Shown here: positions 1-13,797 of the stretch, piece by piece
Layout: each line of letters starts with the position of its first letter
Numbering within the stretch: the first letter of the stretch is position 1
Notes under the pieces: model-generated
Told to the model about the DNA's origin: nothing
The model's input: only the letters and a program-made list of their open reading frames with translations
The model's database searches: none
Made by a program: the position numbers and the translations under genes
NCBI GenBank assembly: GCA_036936605.1
Contig: JAUPFV010000002.1
Coordinates: 202,763,273-202,827,272 of the forward strand
Origin: Limnanthes douglasii subsp. nivea
Taxonomy: Eukaryota; Streptophyta; Magnoliopsida; Brassicales; Limnanthaceae
DNA: 64,000 bases
Direction: 5' to 3'

Positions 1-2
1 CT

Positions 3-638
3 GACTCTACTTTAGATCTCCTCAGTAATTTTCTTCGGAATTATCAAGCTATTTCTTGGCAGATAATCAACAAAGAAAAAACAAAAATCATTGTTATTTC
101 AGGGATGAATTCTTTAAAGCTCAACATTATGTCAAACAAGATTGGTTTCACCTTTAGTTCACTGCCTACTGAATACCTTGGAATCATGGCAAGCACAAAC
201 AATAGAACTAGTAACTATAACAATCTAATATGCAAGATTAATAACAGGATCAAAGATTGGGAATCAATGCATCTATCTTTTTTAGGGAGGTTATCTCTAA
301 TTTCTACTGTGCTTATGAGCATCACTCAATATTGGATGCAAAGTAATCTTCTTCCTAAAGGAGTGCTGTATAAAATTGAAAATATTTTTAACCGATTTCT
401 TTGGGGAACTACCAGCTCTGATAATAAAATACATTGGTGCAAATGGAGTGAGGTCTGCAAAAATTTCAAGGAAGGTGGCTTGAACGACAAAAAGTTAGCT
501 GATGTTCAAGATTTCCTCTCTTGTAAGTTGTGGGCTAATTTCAGGAGTAACAATTCTTTAAGATCAAACTTAATGCATAATATATACTGTAATGATTTAC
601 ATTCTTTGGAGATCTCTTACCTAAGCCAGGTTCTATGA
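3..638 (+). pseudogene. LINE reverse transcriptase, C-terminal fragment
   Basis: An open frame enters from the window edge and runs to a stop at 638. The early part carries the plant LINE pattern of an ISWQIINKEKTK-like segment, then a YLGI motif, then INNRIKDW and LSFLGRLSLI, which correspond to the thumb region after the catalytic palm of the LINE reverse transcriptase. Later the conserved IHWCKWSEVC and KEGGLN segments are present. The catalytic YxDD region is upstream of the window, so nothing can be said about it. The ATG at 105 is internal to the domain and is not a real start. The product would have copied LINE RNA at a nicked target site. Confidence 0.85.
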
Positions 639-849
639 TTTGGAAAATACTTGCCAATATTAAAAACTATGTCGAGCCTCTTTTAACTTTGGATGACAAT
701 ACTTATAACACTTGGTTCAAGGCAGAAAAGGTGAGTACTTACTAGCGGAACAACTCTTGGCAATTAAATGGATAAGCAGATTTACTAGCCCCTCGTGACT
801 TATATAGAATGAAAATCTGCATTGTTAAACCTGATAATGAGGACATTAT

Positions 850-1208
850 GGTTTGGAATCCCTCCACTAGTGGTAAGTTTACTCTTAAGGATACTTGAGA
901 ACACATCAGACTTCATCACAATAAATCTAATCTCTATAATAAAATTTGGAACTCCTTTACTCCTATAAAGAATTGTTTCCTTCAATGGAAGCTTATCCGA
1001 AATTACATTCCAATTGACACCATCATGCAAAGGAAACACATTTCCGTTGCTTCCAAATCCCAATTCTGCATGAACATTGAGACTCCAAACCATCTCCTTG
1101 TTTCTTGTGACTTTGCTTGGTCCATTTGGACCTTCTTTGTTGATAGTTTCAGCCTTAAAATCTATTGTTTTATGACCATTACCCACATAACTAAAACCTG
1201 GATTTAGT
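850..1208 (+). pseudogene. LINE zf-RVT zinc-finger region, degenerate
   Basis: Between the RT and RNase H segments the plus strand encodes a run resembling the zf-RVT domain of plant LINEs: KIWNSFTPIKNCFLQWKL, then FCMNIETPNHLLVSCDFAW, which keeps the F-x-W-K and C...E..NHLL..C..A..IW spacing. A stop lies in the upstream part (KDT followed by a stop near 898) and the frame ends at 1205-1207. This domain sits between RT and RNase H in many plant non-LTR elements. It is broken here and cannot be translated together with its neighbours. Confidence 0.7.
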
Positions 1209-1485
1209 TTACAAACAAAGACATTCATACTAGGCGTATCACTCCTGAAATTTTTTCTTGACATCATCTCAAAATCCAGAAACACTATTAAAAACAAAGG
1301 TATTGCTGTTTCTCATAAAAATGATATTTCTGAGATCACTAACATCTTAAGTAGTCTTGATTATCACTTAAATCTTAAATCTAAACACTAGAGCAAGGAC
1401 TTTTCTGCTACTAAAGCTTTAGGTTGCTTTAATCACGCTATGGACAACAACATCAGATCCACCTATCTCAAATGAATTTACCCTA

Positions 1486-1975
1486 ACGTTGGCATAGTCA
1501 AATTAAATACTGATGCTTCTTGCCTCACAAATGGAGAATCTAGTGGTGCAATGTTTATCCGCGATAATAATTGTAATTTTATCTATGGTGTTGGTTCCCT
1601 TTATGGTAAGCTTAGCCCTCTTATGGCTGAAGCTAGAGCATTGCTCAATGGACTTCTCATTTGCAAAACCAAAGGCTACACTCAAGTTGACATAGAAACC
1701 GGTTCACTTATTCTAGTTAACTTACTTGGATATGGTAACTTTCATTGGGCTCTTACTCTTGTTCTTAGTTGTATTAGTAGATTGATTTCGCCATCTATGG
1801 TTTTAGCTCATATCTTCAGAGACCAAAATCAAGCAGTCGATTGGCTTACTCGCTGGACTATGAAGTGCGAAATGAAACAAAAAATCACTAAGAATCAAAT
1901 TCCTGCTAATCTTAAAACTATTATTATTATTCTGAAAAGCATTGGTATTGGTTATTCTAGTCTAAAAACAGATTA
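1486..1975 (+). pseudogene. LINE RNase H domain (RVT_3 type)
   Basis: The frame reads VKLNTDAS, then NGESSGAMFIRDN, then AEARALLNGL, and ends with a VDWLTRW-like segment. This is the plant LINE-type RNase H pattern: the D of TDAS, the E of AEARAL, and a final segment with D before xLA/LTR. The domain would remove RNA from the RNA-DNA hybrid. The reading frame continues into the first bases of the Copia-1 LTR and stops at 1974-1976, so Copia-1 sits at or just beyond the LINE coding end. Intact copies would be fused to the RT in one ORF2, but here the frames are separated. Confidence 0.75.
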
Positions 1976-2160
1976 ATATACACCGTTTTGAGACAACAGA
2001 GATAATACTAAATCTCAGATCTGATTTATTAGGTAATAGAGAGACTATTAAATAGTCCAAAGTTGAGTAGACAAAAAGACAACACAAAGTGAAACGACAA
2101 TGTGAAAAAGAAACGGACAAATTTAAAGGACACAATTAAAGTTAGAGATTAAATACAACA
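1955..2160 (-). repeat. Copia-1 3' LTR
   Basis: This matches 6377-6567 closely. In element orientation it begins TGTTGTATTTAATC directly after the purine tract, which sets the 2160 boundary. The other boundary (about 1955) is where similarity to the right-hand LTR stops, at a shared TCTAGTCTAAAAA. That end is not the usual CA/TG terminus, so it may be off by a few bases. Confidence 0.85.
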
Positions 2161-2175
2161 CTCTCCCTCCTAATC
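2161..2175 (-). other. Copia-1 polypurine tract
   Basis: In element orientation this reads GATTAGGAGGGAGAG immediately before the TGTTG start of the 3' LTR. It is the expected plus-strand priming site of an LTR retrotransposon. Confidence 0.75.
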
Positions 2176-5100
2176 TCAACCTCGTTTACTCAAGTTTTTG
2201 ACTCCCAATAGTTTCCTCATGTTTTCAAACTTGACAGTAGCTAGCCCCTTTGTCAAAATATCTGCTCTTTGATCGTTGCTGCAAACATGTTTCAAGACAA
2301 TTTCTCCTCGCTCTACGCATTCCCTGATAAAGTGAAACCTTATGTCGATATGCTTGCTTCTACCACGGAACATAGGATTCTTAGCCAGGTCGATTGCAGA
2401 TCGATTATCTATGCATAAAATCACTGGGCCAGCAACTTCATGTGTTATCTGACTAAGAGTATTTCTAAGCCAAATACCTTGGCAAGCTGCTGCGGTAGCA
2501 GCCATGAATTCAGCTTCACACGATGATAGAGCAACACACTTCTGTTTTTGTGAGACCCAAGTGATAATACTCTCATTCAAGTAATAAACTACGCCTCTTG
2601 TGCTCTTTCTATCTTCAATTTATCCACCCAAGTCACTGTCTGAAAACCCAGTTAACACATTATTGCCACTATTCTTTGTATACACCAACCCGTGTTGTAT
2701 AGTTCCCTTAACGTACCTGAGTATTCTTTTCACTGCATCCTGGTGCCTTTTTGTGGGTTTTTCCATATATCGGCTGACTATACCCACTGAGTATGCGATA
2801 TCTGGTCGCGTATGAACCAAGTATCGTAGACCCCCTACCATACTCTTGTAGTCTGTAGCATTGACCAACTTTCCTGTCTCGTCTCGATCAAGCTGTTCCT
2901 TTGGATCCATTGGATACTTCGTCGGATTACAATCTGCCATGCCTGCATTTTCCAGAATTTTTCGTGCATAACCTGCTTGTTTTAATTCGATATATCCTTC
3001 TCCTTGTTCAACTTCTATTCCCAAGTAGTAGCTGAGCTTTCCAATGTCGCTCATCTCGAACTGAAGCTTCATCTGGTTCTTGAAATCCTTGATTGCTAAG
3101 ACACTCGTGCCTGTTACTAGAATGTCATCTACGTATACTGCAATAACCAAACTGTTTTCTCCCTCCTTCCTTGTGTATACAACATGCTCGTACGGACAAC
3201 GAGTAAATCCAAGCTTTATAAGACATGAATTCAGTTTGGCGTACCAAGCACGAGGCGCCTGGCGAAGTCCATACAAAGCTTTAGACAATTTGTACACTAG
3301 GTGCTCTTGTCCCTTTCTTTCAAATCCCTCTAGTTGGGCAACGTATACATCTTCCACTATATCTCCATTCAAGAAGGCCGTCTTTACGTTGATATGGTGC
3401 ACTTCCCATTGATTTTTAGCTGCCAAAGCTAATAGCAACCTCACTGTCTCCAACCGAGTAACTGGTGCGTATACTTCATCAAAATCAATGCCATGTTCTT
3501 GTAGATAACCCTTTGCTACGAGGCGTGCCTTGTATTTTACCACCTTCCCGTTGGCATCCCTTTTTAATTTATAGATCCATTTCAGACCTATGATCTTTTG
3601 TCGAGGTGGTAGACTCGTCAATATCCATGTATCATTTGCCTCAATATAATCCATCTCCTGCCTCATTGCTTGCCTCCAGTTGACATCTTTTGCTGTCTGT
3701 GTATAGTTGACAGGTTCATCTACCCCCATGAGCCACAATTCTTCTTCATCAAGCTCTATTTACTCTGTGACATTGTAAATTTCACTCAAAGGTCTGAATC
3801 TTTTTAGCTCTGTGCTATCATCGTAATTATCTCGATTGATTCTAGAAGCAGAGGACTAAGAATGTGGAGTGAATACCTGAGTGTTACTGTAGTTGTCATA
3901 TCCAACAGAGGACTGAGAAGACTCAGAAGCCCGCGACTGTGGTGTTGACGTCTGGGTGTTGTTGCCACTATGGTTGTCATCACCATACTCCACGATTTCG
4001 GTCTCATCTTGACCTGTTTCATCAACCTCAGGCATACTTGCCACAATAAAACTCTCCTGTGTCTCCTCCCTATCTGCAATCATACTCCACGGCCATTGCT
4101 TCGTTTCTTCGAAAATGACATCACGGCTTATATGTATACGATCTTCCTTGGGATCATATAAATGGTATCCTTTAGTTCCAGGCTCTCTCCCCAGATTAAC
4201 TAACTTTTTACTGCGATCATCCAGCTTTGTGTTGTGCACACTTGGAGTTTTCATGTGCGATAAGCACCCAAAGACCCGTACATGACTTATCTGCGGTTTC
4301 CTTGTTGTCCATGCTTCATACGGCGTTTTACCTGTCAATGCTCGCGTGGGTAGTCTATTGAGGATGTATACCGAGTTTCTGACTGCTTCAGCCCACATCT
4401 TTGATGGCAATTGCATTTCCTTGAGTCTGCTTCTAGTCATCTCCACAATAGTTCGGTTTCGACGCTCTACCACTCCGTTTTGTTGTGGAGTGTAGGGTGT
4501 CGTGAGGTGTCGCTCAATTCCTACATTCTCACAGTATTCTTTAAAGTCATTAGAATTGAATTCACCTCCTCTGTCAGTTCTCAGCACCTTGATTATTTTC
4601 TCTGACCCGTTCTCAACCAATACACGAAACTTTTTGAATGCTTCGAATGCCTCATCCTTAGTTCTTAGAAAGTACACCCACATAAACCTGCTAAAGTAAT
4701 CAAATAACAAAAAGAAATATCTGTATCCAGAGGTAGTAGTTGGAGATATCGGACCGCACAGATCACCATGTATAAGTTCTGGTACCTTTTTTGCACTAAA
4801 CTTGGATTTGGCTGGAAATAGCTTCCTGGTTTGCTTTCCCATTAAGCACCTATCACACACGACATTTGGTTTTATTATCCTGGGCATTCCTTCTACCATC
4901 TGGTGCTTAGACATGAGAGCCATGGCTTGATAATTGACGTGCCCAAGACGGGCATGCCACAATCTCGTGATGTCATCCGCTTTAGTCATCAGGCATTCCT
5001 GTTTGTTAGTCTCAATAATAATTTTGTAAAGTCGATTGGCAGATCGTTTTACCTTCATCAATAATCTGTCTTTGTTGTCGTAGATCCTCAGAAATTCTCC

Positions 5101-5537
5101 CTTGAGTTCCACATTATTGCCTTCTTCAGAAATCTGTCCCAATGATATGATGTTATTACGTAGACTAGGTATATAATACACCTCTCGCAGCATCTTTTCT
5201 TCTCCATTTTTGCACAGTAATATCACAGTGCCCTTTCCTTTTATCTCGACTTTTGAACCATCTCCAAAACGCACTACACCAGATATACTCTCATCCATTC
5301 TGCAAACTTTTCTTTAAAACCTGTCATATGATTGCTTGCACCATTGTCCAGGTACCAGACATTCGATTCGCCTGCACATTCTCCACGCCTTGGAAGTTGA
5401 GTAGATAGCAGTTTGTTCTCATTCAGGAGAATCTTTGACGAATCTTTATCATGTTTGGCCAAGAGTAGGGCCATTTCATCATCTTCCATCGCAACTAAAT
5501 TCGCCTCCGCTTCTTGTGTTTCCTTGGTTTCCTGCAT
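2176..5537 (-). pseudogene. Copia-1 pol: protease, integrase, RT, RNase H (broken)
   Basis: Reading right to left: protease motif WYLDNGASNHMTG (5537-5274 frame); GAG-pre-integrase with WHARLGHV and CDRCLMGK; integrase core with HGDLCGP, LRTDRGGEF and TPQQNGVVERRNR, giving the D, D, E residues; RT from 3738 with [16 protein letters not shown] and the catalytic YVDD (3124-3135); and RNase H with SSCEAEFMAA and HIDIRFHFI. Three in-frame stops interrupt an otherwise collinear frame, at 3856-3858, at about 3760, and at 2620-2622 where a usual GD of the AGDIEDRKST-type motif has become G-stop. The protease lies in a different frame from the integrase, so there is also a frameshift near 5280-5300. 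The polyprotein cannot be made as it stands. Confidence 0.92.
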
Positions 5538-6239
5538 TCTGAGGCGAAGTGACCATAGATATTATAGTTGAAGCATTTGATAACACTCTTGTCAAACTTT
5601 CCACGACCTCTCTGCCTTGTGGATCTGTCACCATTGTTTCGCCTCAGCCATTCTTCATGCATCAATAAAAGCTTTTTGTTGGCTCCTTCTCGTTTAGCCC
5701 ATTCCTCTTCTGTCAGCATGAGTTGAATCTCCTTTGTTTCTGTCCTTCCTTTTACTCGTTCTTCATGTACCTTGAGTGAACCCACAGCTTCTTCGACAGT
5801 CATGCTCTCGATGTCTCCAAATTGCTCCAGTGTTGAAGTTATCTGTAGGAATCTAGCAGGGACAGCACGCAGAAGTTTCTTTACGACGTATGATTCTTCC
5901 ATCGTTTCCCCCAAAGCTCGAATATTTGTAACGATGCTATTCATTCTCATGTGAAAATCTTCAAATTTTTCATTGTCACCCATATTCAACATTTCGAATT
6001 CAGATTTTAGGGTCTGAATCCGTGCCTTCTTTGCTTTGTCTGCACCTTGGCATAAGGTTCTTATCATATCCCAGGTGTCCTTTTTTGTTCTTGTTCGCAA
6101 TTGAGAGCAATACATCTTCGGGAATTTCCTGATACACCATTGCTAGCGCTATCTTATCTGTCTTCTCTTCGACAGCAACATTGGGATCTTTTGGCTCTAC
6201 TGCATTCCAGACCCCTTGCGCTTGCATATAAACTTTCAT
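5495..6239 (-). pseudogene. Copia-1 gag (frameshifted, damaged zinc knuckle)
   Basis: Two overlapping frames (6239-6000 and 6115-5495) together give a Copia gag of the UBN2/Retrotran_gag_2 type. The first has VYMQAQGVWNAVEP and the second KKDTWDMIRTLCQGADKAK, LKSEFEMLNM and EFQF-like FEDFHMRM. They must be joined across a frameshift near 6085-6115. The nucleocapsid knuckle reads KCFNYNIYGHFASEC, where the second Cys of CX2CX4HX4C is Tyr, so zinc binding would be impaired. The frame to the protease is also shifted, near 5520-5540. Gag would form the particle that packages element RNA. Confidence 0.85.
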
Positions 6240-6362
6240 TTTAATAGCTCAAGCCGTATAATTACTTCTATCCAGCATTGGGTAGCTCAGGCCGTACGAA
6301 CCTCCTTTTCCTTTGTTCACCTCCATCGTTAGTGAAACAAATACGTCTGCTAAGACTTTCAG

Positions 6363-6374
6363 GCTCTCATACCA
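6363..6374 (-). other. Copia-1 primer-binding site
   Basis: In element orientation the sequence is TGGTATGAGAGC, one base different from TGGTATCAGAGC, the common plant Copia site complementary to initiator Met tRNA. It lies directly inside the 5' LTR. Confidence 0.8.
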
Positions 6375-6376
6375 AA

Positions 6377-6575
6377 TCTAGTCTAAAAATAGATTAATAT
6401 ACACCGTTTTGAGACAACAGAGATAATGCTAAATCTCAAATCTGATTTATCAGGTAATAGAGAGACTATTAAATAGTCTAAAGTTGAGTAGACAAAAAGA
6501 CAGCACAAAGTAAAACGACAATGTGAAAAAAGAAACGGACAAATTCAAAGGACACCATTAAAGTTTGAGAGTCAA
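6377..6575 (-). repeat. Copia-1 5' LTR, outer end divergent
   Basis: It matches 1955-2145 well. After about 6567 it no longer follows the left LTR, which continues to ACAACA, so the outermost 15 or so bases look replaced or lost. This asymmetry is why no target duplication could be assigned. Confidence 0.8.
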
Positions 6576-9382
<2,807 letters not shown>

Positions 9383-10298
9383 TGGGGTATACTTTAAAAT
9401 AATTGTAAAAGATTGTTGTTTTAGGCTCTCTAACAGTTCGATTGTTAGCAATTCTTTTTGTTGAAGATTGTGAACAATTATCCAAAGTTTGTTTTCGTCA
9501 ACTGAAAGAATGGAACTTTTGGACTTTGTTTTTCTTATGGTTTTCTTTTTCCTGGTAAGAACTCGCATGAATAGGAGGAGGTCGTCTAATACCAAACCAA
9601 ATGGAAGTGTTTCTCGTATGACTGTAAGATTCAACCTAATACCAAATCAAACTCGCATGACTGTGTAAGATTCAACCTAATACCAAACCAAACGTGTGAG
9701 ATTAAGTCGATTTTTATATAAATTATGCGAGAAACACCCTGATCTATAAGTTTTGTAACTAAAAATATTTGGGTGTATGCGTATTGAAACATGATGATTT
9801 AGGACAAGATAATTGTACTCATATCACTAGCATCGAACATGGAGACAACAATGGTATAACATTACGTTAAAATCTGGCCAACTACAGTTACATTCGAAAA
9901 TCGAAACTAAGAACGAAGAAATCAGAGATAAATCTAAAAATCCAAAAAGAAAAGAAGAACAGGATGTAGGCTATTGAAGTCTTTAATAGTTGAAAGATTT
10001 AATAATTTTGACGAAAGAAATGATAAAAAAAATAACTATTAAATTTAATATAGTAAAATAAGTTATATCTTCGATTAAGAGGAGTATAAGAAGAAGATGC
10101 GAATTTTGTGCTAATCTATCTATTTCTCTTTTAGAAGGGTTGTTTATCTTTCTTTGATTTTAGTTATACTTTTCAGAGTCTTGTAATAACTTTTATGGTC
10201 AAATTATATATATCAAAAATTGGTTTAAGTTTATAGTGTTGAGTTTATTTTTGTTGGTACTAGTTGATCCAATTTTAGACGAAAATACTCTTTTATGA
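9383..10298. other. Gene-poor stretch after NAT9-like gene
   Basis: It presumably holds the 3' UTR and terminator of the acetyltransferase gene in its first few hundred bases. The rest is AT-rich with no recognised gene. The only structure I saw is the short repeat at 9584-9700. Confidence 0.5.
9584..9700. repeat. Short direct repeat, about 2.5 units
   Basis: The word CTAATACCAAACCAAA (or CTAATACCAAATCAAA) occurs at about 9586, 9635 and 9677. Between copies there is a shared CTCGTATGACTGTAAGATTC / CTCGCATGACTGTGTAAGA segment. The unit is about 42-50 bp and imperfect. Confidence 0.75.
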
Positions 10299-10299
10299 G

Positions 10300-10307
10300 T
10301 ATATAAG
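10300..10307 (+). promoter_or_regulatory. TATA-box-like site before PMD gene
   Basis: TATATAAG is followed by a CT-rich leader (about 10320-10500) and a possible splice donor, AAAG-GTAAG-like, near 10510. This resembles a plant promoter and 5' UTR, probably for the PMD gene about 1.1 kb downstream. Confidence 0.45.
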
Positions 10308-10675
10308 TTTTTTTTTACTAAACCATCTCCATCTCATTTTCTTTCATCTCTCTCATTTTTATCACTCCTCTCACTTTTCTCTACAACCCTAACTTTCATT
10401 TCTCTTTAAAACCTCCGAACTCTCTCTAACTTTTTTGGCGAACCACAACTCCTCCTCTTCCTCCCTTTCTCCTCCTCCATCACGGTGAAGAAGAAAGATC
10501 CACCACCAACAAAGTAAGTTTTCTAAATTTAATTTCTAGGTTATTTAGGATAGAAATTTGTGATTTTGGTTAGGATTTTGAGTTAGTATCATAGATTTAA
10601 GTTAGATTTTAGAAGTTAGGGTAGAATTAATGTAGAAATTAGGGAATTTAGAATAATTTAGAAGAGTGTGGAGGC

Positions 10676-10850
10676 CATTTTTCAGCCCGGTAGCCAGTTG
10701 GAAAATGGCCGGCCGCGCCACCGGTGGGGTGAGTCAGGCACCCCATCGATGCGTAAGGTCTGTATCGGACCGTACAGACCCTGCGTACTTATGGTATGAT
10801 AGGTCTGTACCCACCGGTATCTGGGCTGTGCACCTATGGTGCACAACACT
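10676..10850. repeat. GC-rich hairpin block 1
   Basis: Much richer in G and C than its surroundings. It contains quasi-palindromes such as CACCGGTG, a GTCTGTATCGGACCGTACAG-like inverted pair, and GTGCACCTATGGTGCAC (a near-perfect inverted repeat). The same vocabulary recurs at 13.4 and 16.2 kb. Confidence 0.7.
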
Positions 10851-11612
10851 GAATTTTTTTAAAGTAATTTTTTATATTTAAATAAGTATTTTTAGGTATA
10901 ATTTGTTGGAATGTTTTTTATGTTTTATGCGAATATTAACATTGTTTTTTATTTGTTTATTTCAATACCGATTTTGTCGATCCACGACCCGATGGCCTTC
11001 CTCGATCAAGGGTGGTTCACCCGGGATCAATGGTGATGCACTCAGGGAAGAATTTGAAGACTATTAGGACCATGACGATCATCAACGGAGGAGACGGAGA
11101 GTGACAGCTTGAGGGAGGAATTCGTAGTGATCGGTCGCTGCACCACATTAACTATTGGAAGTGAAAAGAGAAAGCTGTTAAAAACAGTTGATGACATTCA
11201 TGGGGGTTCATCACGACGGGATGCACTACCTATGCGCTCACCCACAGTCCACCGATTACCAACGTCCGTAACTCGTTCACCACCCTAGAACATACTAGTA
11301 CTTCAAGACCACTACTAGTTAGTGATAGGGTGGATTCTACTGGAAATCCCGAGCAGGATGTCCTGGACGCAGAGCATGTCGATTCCATACACACCGAGGA
11401 GAGGGGCAGACGTTTGCATTATTAAAATGCAACAAAACACCCCTCTTTCCTGACTATAAGGAACACGAGGCGTTCCACTTCTTCATTGGGCAGGTCAATA
11501 TCAAATTATTATATGTTATTGGTAGTTATGTTTCACTTTGTATGATGTCTTACTTAGTTTTTTATTTGCAGGCTCGTAATTCGTTAGGCATACAATCACA
11601 TTATAATGTGTT

Positions 11613-12835
11613 ATGTATGTGGGACCTAGGTGCTCAGTCGGAGGTGCAACGCCACTTAGCACGCATTCCTTTCGGACCTCTTATTGCTCACTTGCCTCAG
11701 TATTTCACGCATTCTTATTGAATGAGGTATTTGTTGAGCGTTGGCATCAGGAGACCAACACGTTCCATTTCAGCTTCAGAGATATGACCATTACTCTCGA
11801 CGATGTCAGCTGCATTACAGGTCTCCCTGTAGTGGGTAGGACTTTGGACGTTGCCACGGTTCCATGGGGCGAGGCTTATAATTATTATGCGACTATGTTG
11901 GGGTTGAGCGTTGCGGAGGTCCCCGTTGAGATCCAAACCATGCGAGGCGTTGGGTTCAAGATTAAGTGGTTGCGAGAGACGTTTACAAAGGGCTGCTACA
12001 AATCGAGCAGACTAACCCTGACACTATCCGCAAGGTATCACGAGCATACCTAATGTTCTTATATTGTTGCACAATATGTGCAGATACTAGTCCGAAAAGT
12101 ATCAAAGCTGATTACATATATGGATTGGATAACGTGCACTCCGAGTTATGGGACATCACATTGGGTACTAGTGCATTTGCCTTTTTGTTTCGTGGTTTGG
12201 GTGATGTTTCGAAAGCATCAAAACATAACCTTTACGGGTTTGTCCTCATGCTAGACTGCTGGATTTACGATCACTTCCCCGCATTTAAAGCCCCAGAGAA
12301 TGCGGATCACGTAGCGAGGGAGCCGAGGATAGTGAAGTGGCTACCTAAGAGGATCGTGGGAACAAACGTCTGCCCCAAATCGACGATGTGTTCTCTTCTT
12401 TCGGATTAGAAGGAGACAAATGTAAGTGATTTTATTTATTGTAACTTACATAATTATTACTTAGTCATATTATATTCGTTATTATACACTTTATTATATT
12501 TTTAACAAGTTGTGTTCGAGCCATATGAAAGTATCAGGGTTCAGTTCCCTGTGCAGGAGATCGCACCATCGTTTATCCTTTGCAGATGATGAGAACTATT
12601 GAGGGATTTATGCTCGATCACATTATGCGCCAGTTTGGGCGGGCTGGGGATGAACCCAAACTCCCACTTGTACTTAGACTTGGATATAAGAAAGGAGCTT
12701 TAGCTCGATACACGTGGCGTGAAAGTACGTGGCGAGACTGGCGTCAGCATTTACGTCCAGAGGATCGATTGACCATTATCGTTTATACTTACAGACAATC
12801 GATGACAAATACGTACTATAGATAATTGGCTGAGT
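11613..12835 (+). pseudogene. Plant mobile domain (PMD, MAIN-like) protein, frameshifted
   Basis: The first frame holds FVERWHQETNTFHFSFRD, then ITLDDVSCITGLPVVG, the diagnostic PMD start. A second frame from 11966 continues with RAYLMFLYCCTICAD, an AFLFRGL segment and LDCWIYDHFPAF. After a further shift near 12365 the frame reads DDVFSSFGLEGDK, then meets a good splice donor (GTAAGT, 12420-12425). The third part has FEPYESIRVQFPVQE, FMLDHIMRQFGRAG and WRDWRQHL. PMD proteins of the MAIN type are nuclear factors linked to silencing and meristem maintenance, and PMD copies are often carried by transposons. At least two frameshifts plus a break near 12575 make this copy a pseudogene, unless short introns rescue it. 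Confidence 0.82.
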
Positions 12836-13418
12836 ATGGTTGATAGAGGATCATTCCACCCCGTGCACTACCTACGATAAAATGTTGGAGGTAATTCCAT
12901 CTTTGACCACGTTTCCTGTCCGTCGAGATTTGAGGGTATGATTCAATTGAGAGGAACAAGTGTTGCAACTTTTTTCTGCTTGGCTAGTCATTCTACTTGT
13001 TGGATTTTTAGTTATGTTAGGTTGATCTTCGTTTGTCTTCATGTTTTATGTTTTGCTATCGTATTGGACGATTGACTACTGATTTGTACTAGAACTTGGT
13101 TATTTCGTTTTGAATGTTATTCTATTTTTCATTCATCTTTGTATTTAATTATTTCATTCAAATTTTAACATCCACTTCAAACTATAAATTATACTCGAAA
13201 TTAGACATAGACATTACATATAACTATTGAAATAACAATAAGAACTAGTATGATTAAGAATAATATATTAATAACCTACTGATTTTACTTAGATCTAATA
13301 TATAAACTACGGAAAAATTCGATTTGACTAAAAGTAAAACTAGACGATCAAAGATACACCAAAGAAAACCGAGACAAAAAATATTTCTAACCAAATAAAT
13401 AAATAAATTCAAGTACAC
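12836..13418. other. AT-rich spacer between PMD and hairpin block 2
   Basis: No coding sequence or recognisable element is visible. It lies at the 3' end of the PMD gene. Confidence 0.5.
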
Positions 13419-13740
13419 GTGCACCATTGGTGCGTAGTCATGAGAACCAATGGTGCACACTACTCTGTGGTGAAACTAGGTATGAACCATGGGTTTTCCC
13501 TACTGTGCACCTATGGTACACAGTACCGGCTGTGAAGGGTGCATGTACCCATCGGCACAGGCACCCAGTGTCGTTGGTACCATGCACCGGTCGGTGCATA
13601 TTGTACTAGCTGTACAATCAGTGCGTGGTCGATGACACCGATGGTGCATCACCCTGTGCACGTGCCCAGTTTGTGCACCATCAGTTCCATCGACTAGGTA
13701 CCATTGGTACAGCCTATTATGCACCATAGGTTGCATAGTA
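13419..13740. repeat. GC-rich hairpin block 2 (between convergent genes)
   Basis: It opens with a perfect 13-bp inverted repeat, GTGCACCATTGGT (13419-13431) and ACCAATGGTGCAC (13446-13458), with a 14-base loop. Many further GTGCACC, GGTGCAT and GGTACC words follow up to about 13740. It lies between the converging 3' ends of the PMD gene and the transposase. Confidence 0.8.
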
Positions 13741-13797
13741 GGAAGAACATATGGTGTTAGGTTTCTTTAGAACTTTTTTCCCGCTTTTCACTTTCCG

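Larger units (their letters stand above)
1..1954 (+). mobile_element. LINE (non-LTR retrotransposon), 3' part, decayed
   Basis: The stretch encodes, in the usual plant LINE order, the C-terminal part of a reverse transcriptase, a zf-RVT zinc-finger region and an RNase H domain, all on the plus strand. The 5' part (ORF1, endonuclease, RT catalytic core) lies outside the window. The domains are in different frames with stops between them, so the copy is dead. It ends at the Copia-1 LTR, so the true LINE 3' end and poly(A) tail are not visible. The family call rests on motifs, and I cannot name the subfamily. Confidence 0.85.
1955..6575 (-). mobile_element. Copia-1: Ty1/Copia LTR retrotransposon, decayed
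   Basis: Two direct repeats of about 200 bp flank a minus-strand gag-protease-integrase-RT-RNase H region, which is the Copia order. A primer-binding site abuts the right-hand LTR and a purine tract abuts the left-hand one, which fixes the orientation. By my count the LTRs differ at about nine positions plus one indel over about 195 aligned bases. The gag and pol frames carry stops and frameshifts. I could not find a convincing target duplication because the outer end of the right LTR does not match the left one. Confidence 0.92.

Noticed and set aside
800..1297. Minus-strand 165-codon frame over the LINE
   Set aside because: It lies opposite the recognisable zf-RVT region and has no recognisable domain.
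3080..3412. Plus-strand open frame opposite Copia-1 RT
   Set aside because: It is the reverse-strand shadow of the conserved RT region. The minus-strand translation carries the real motifs.
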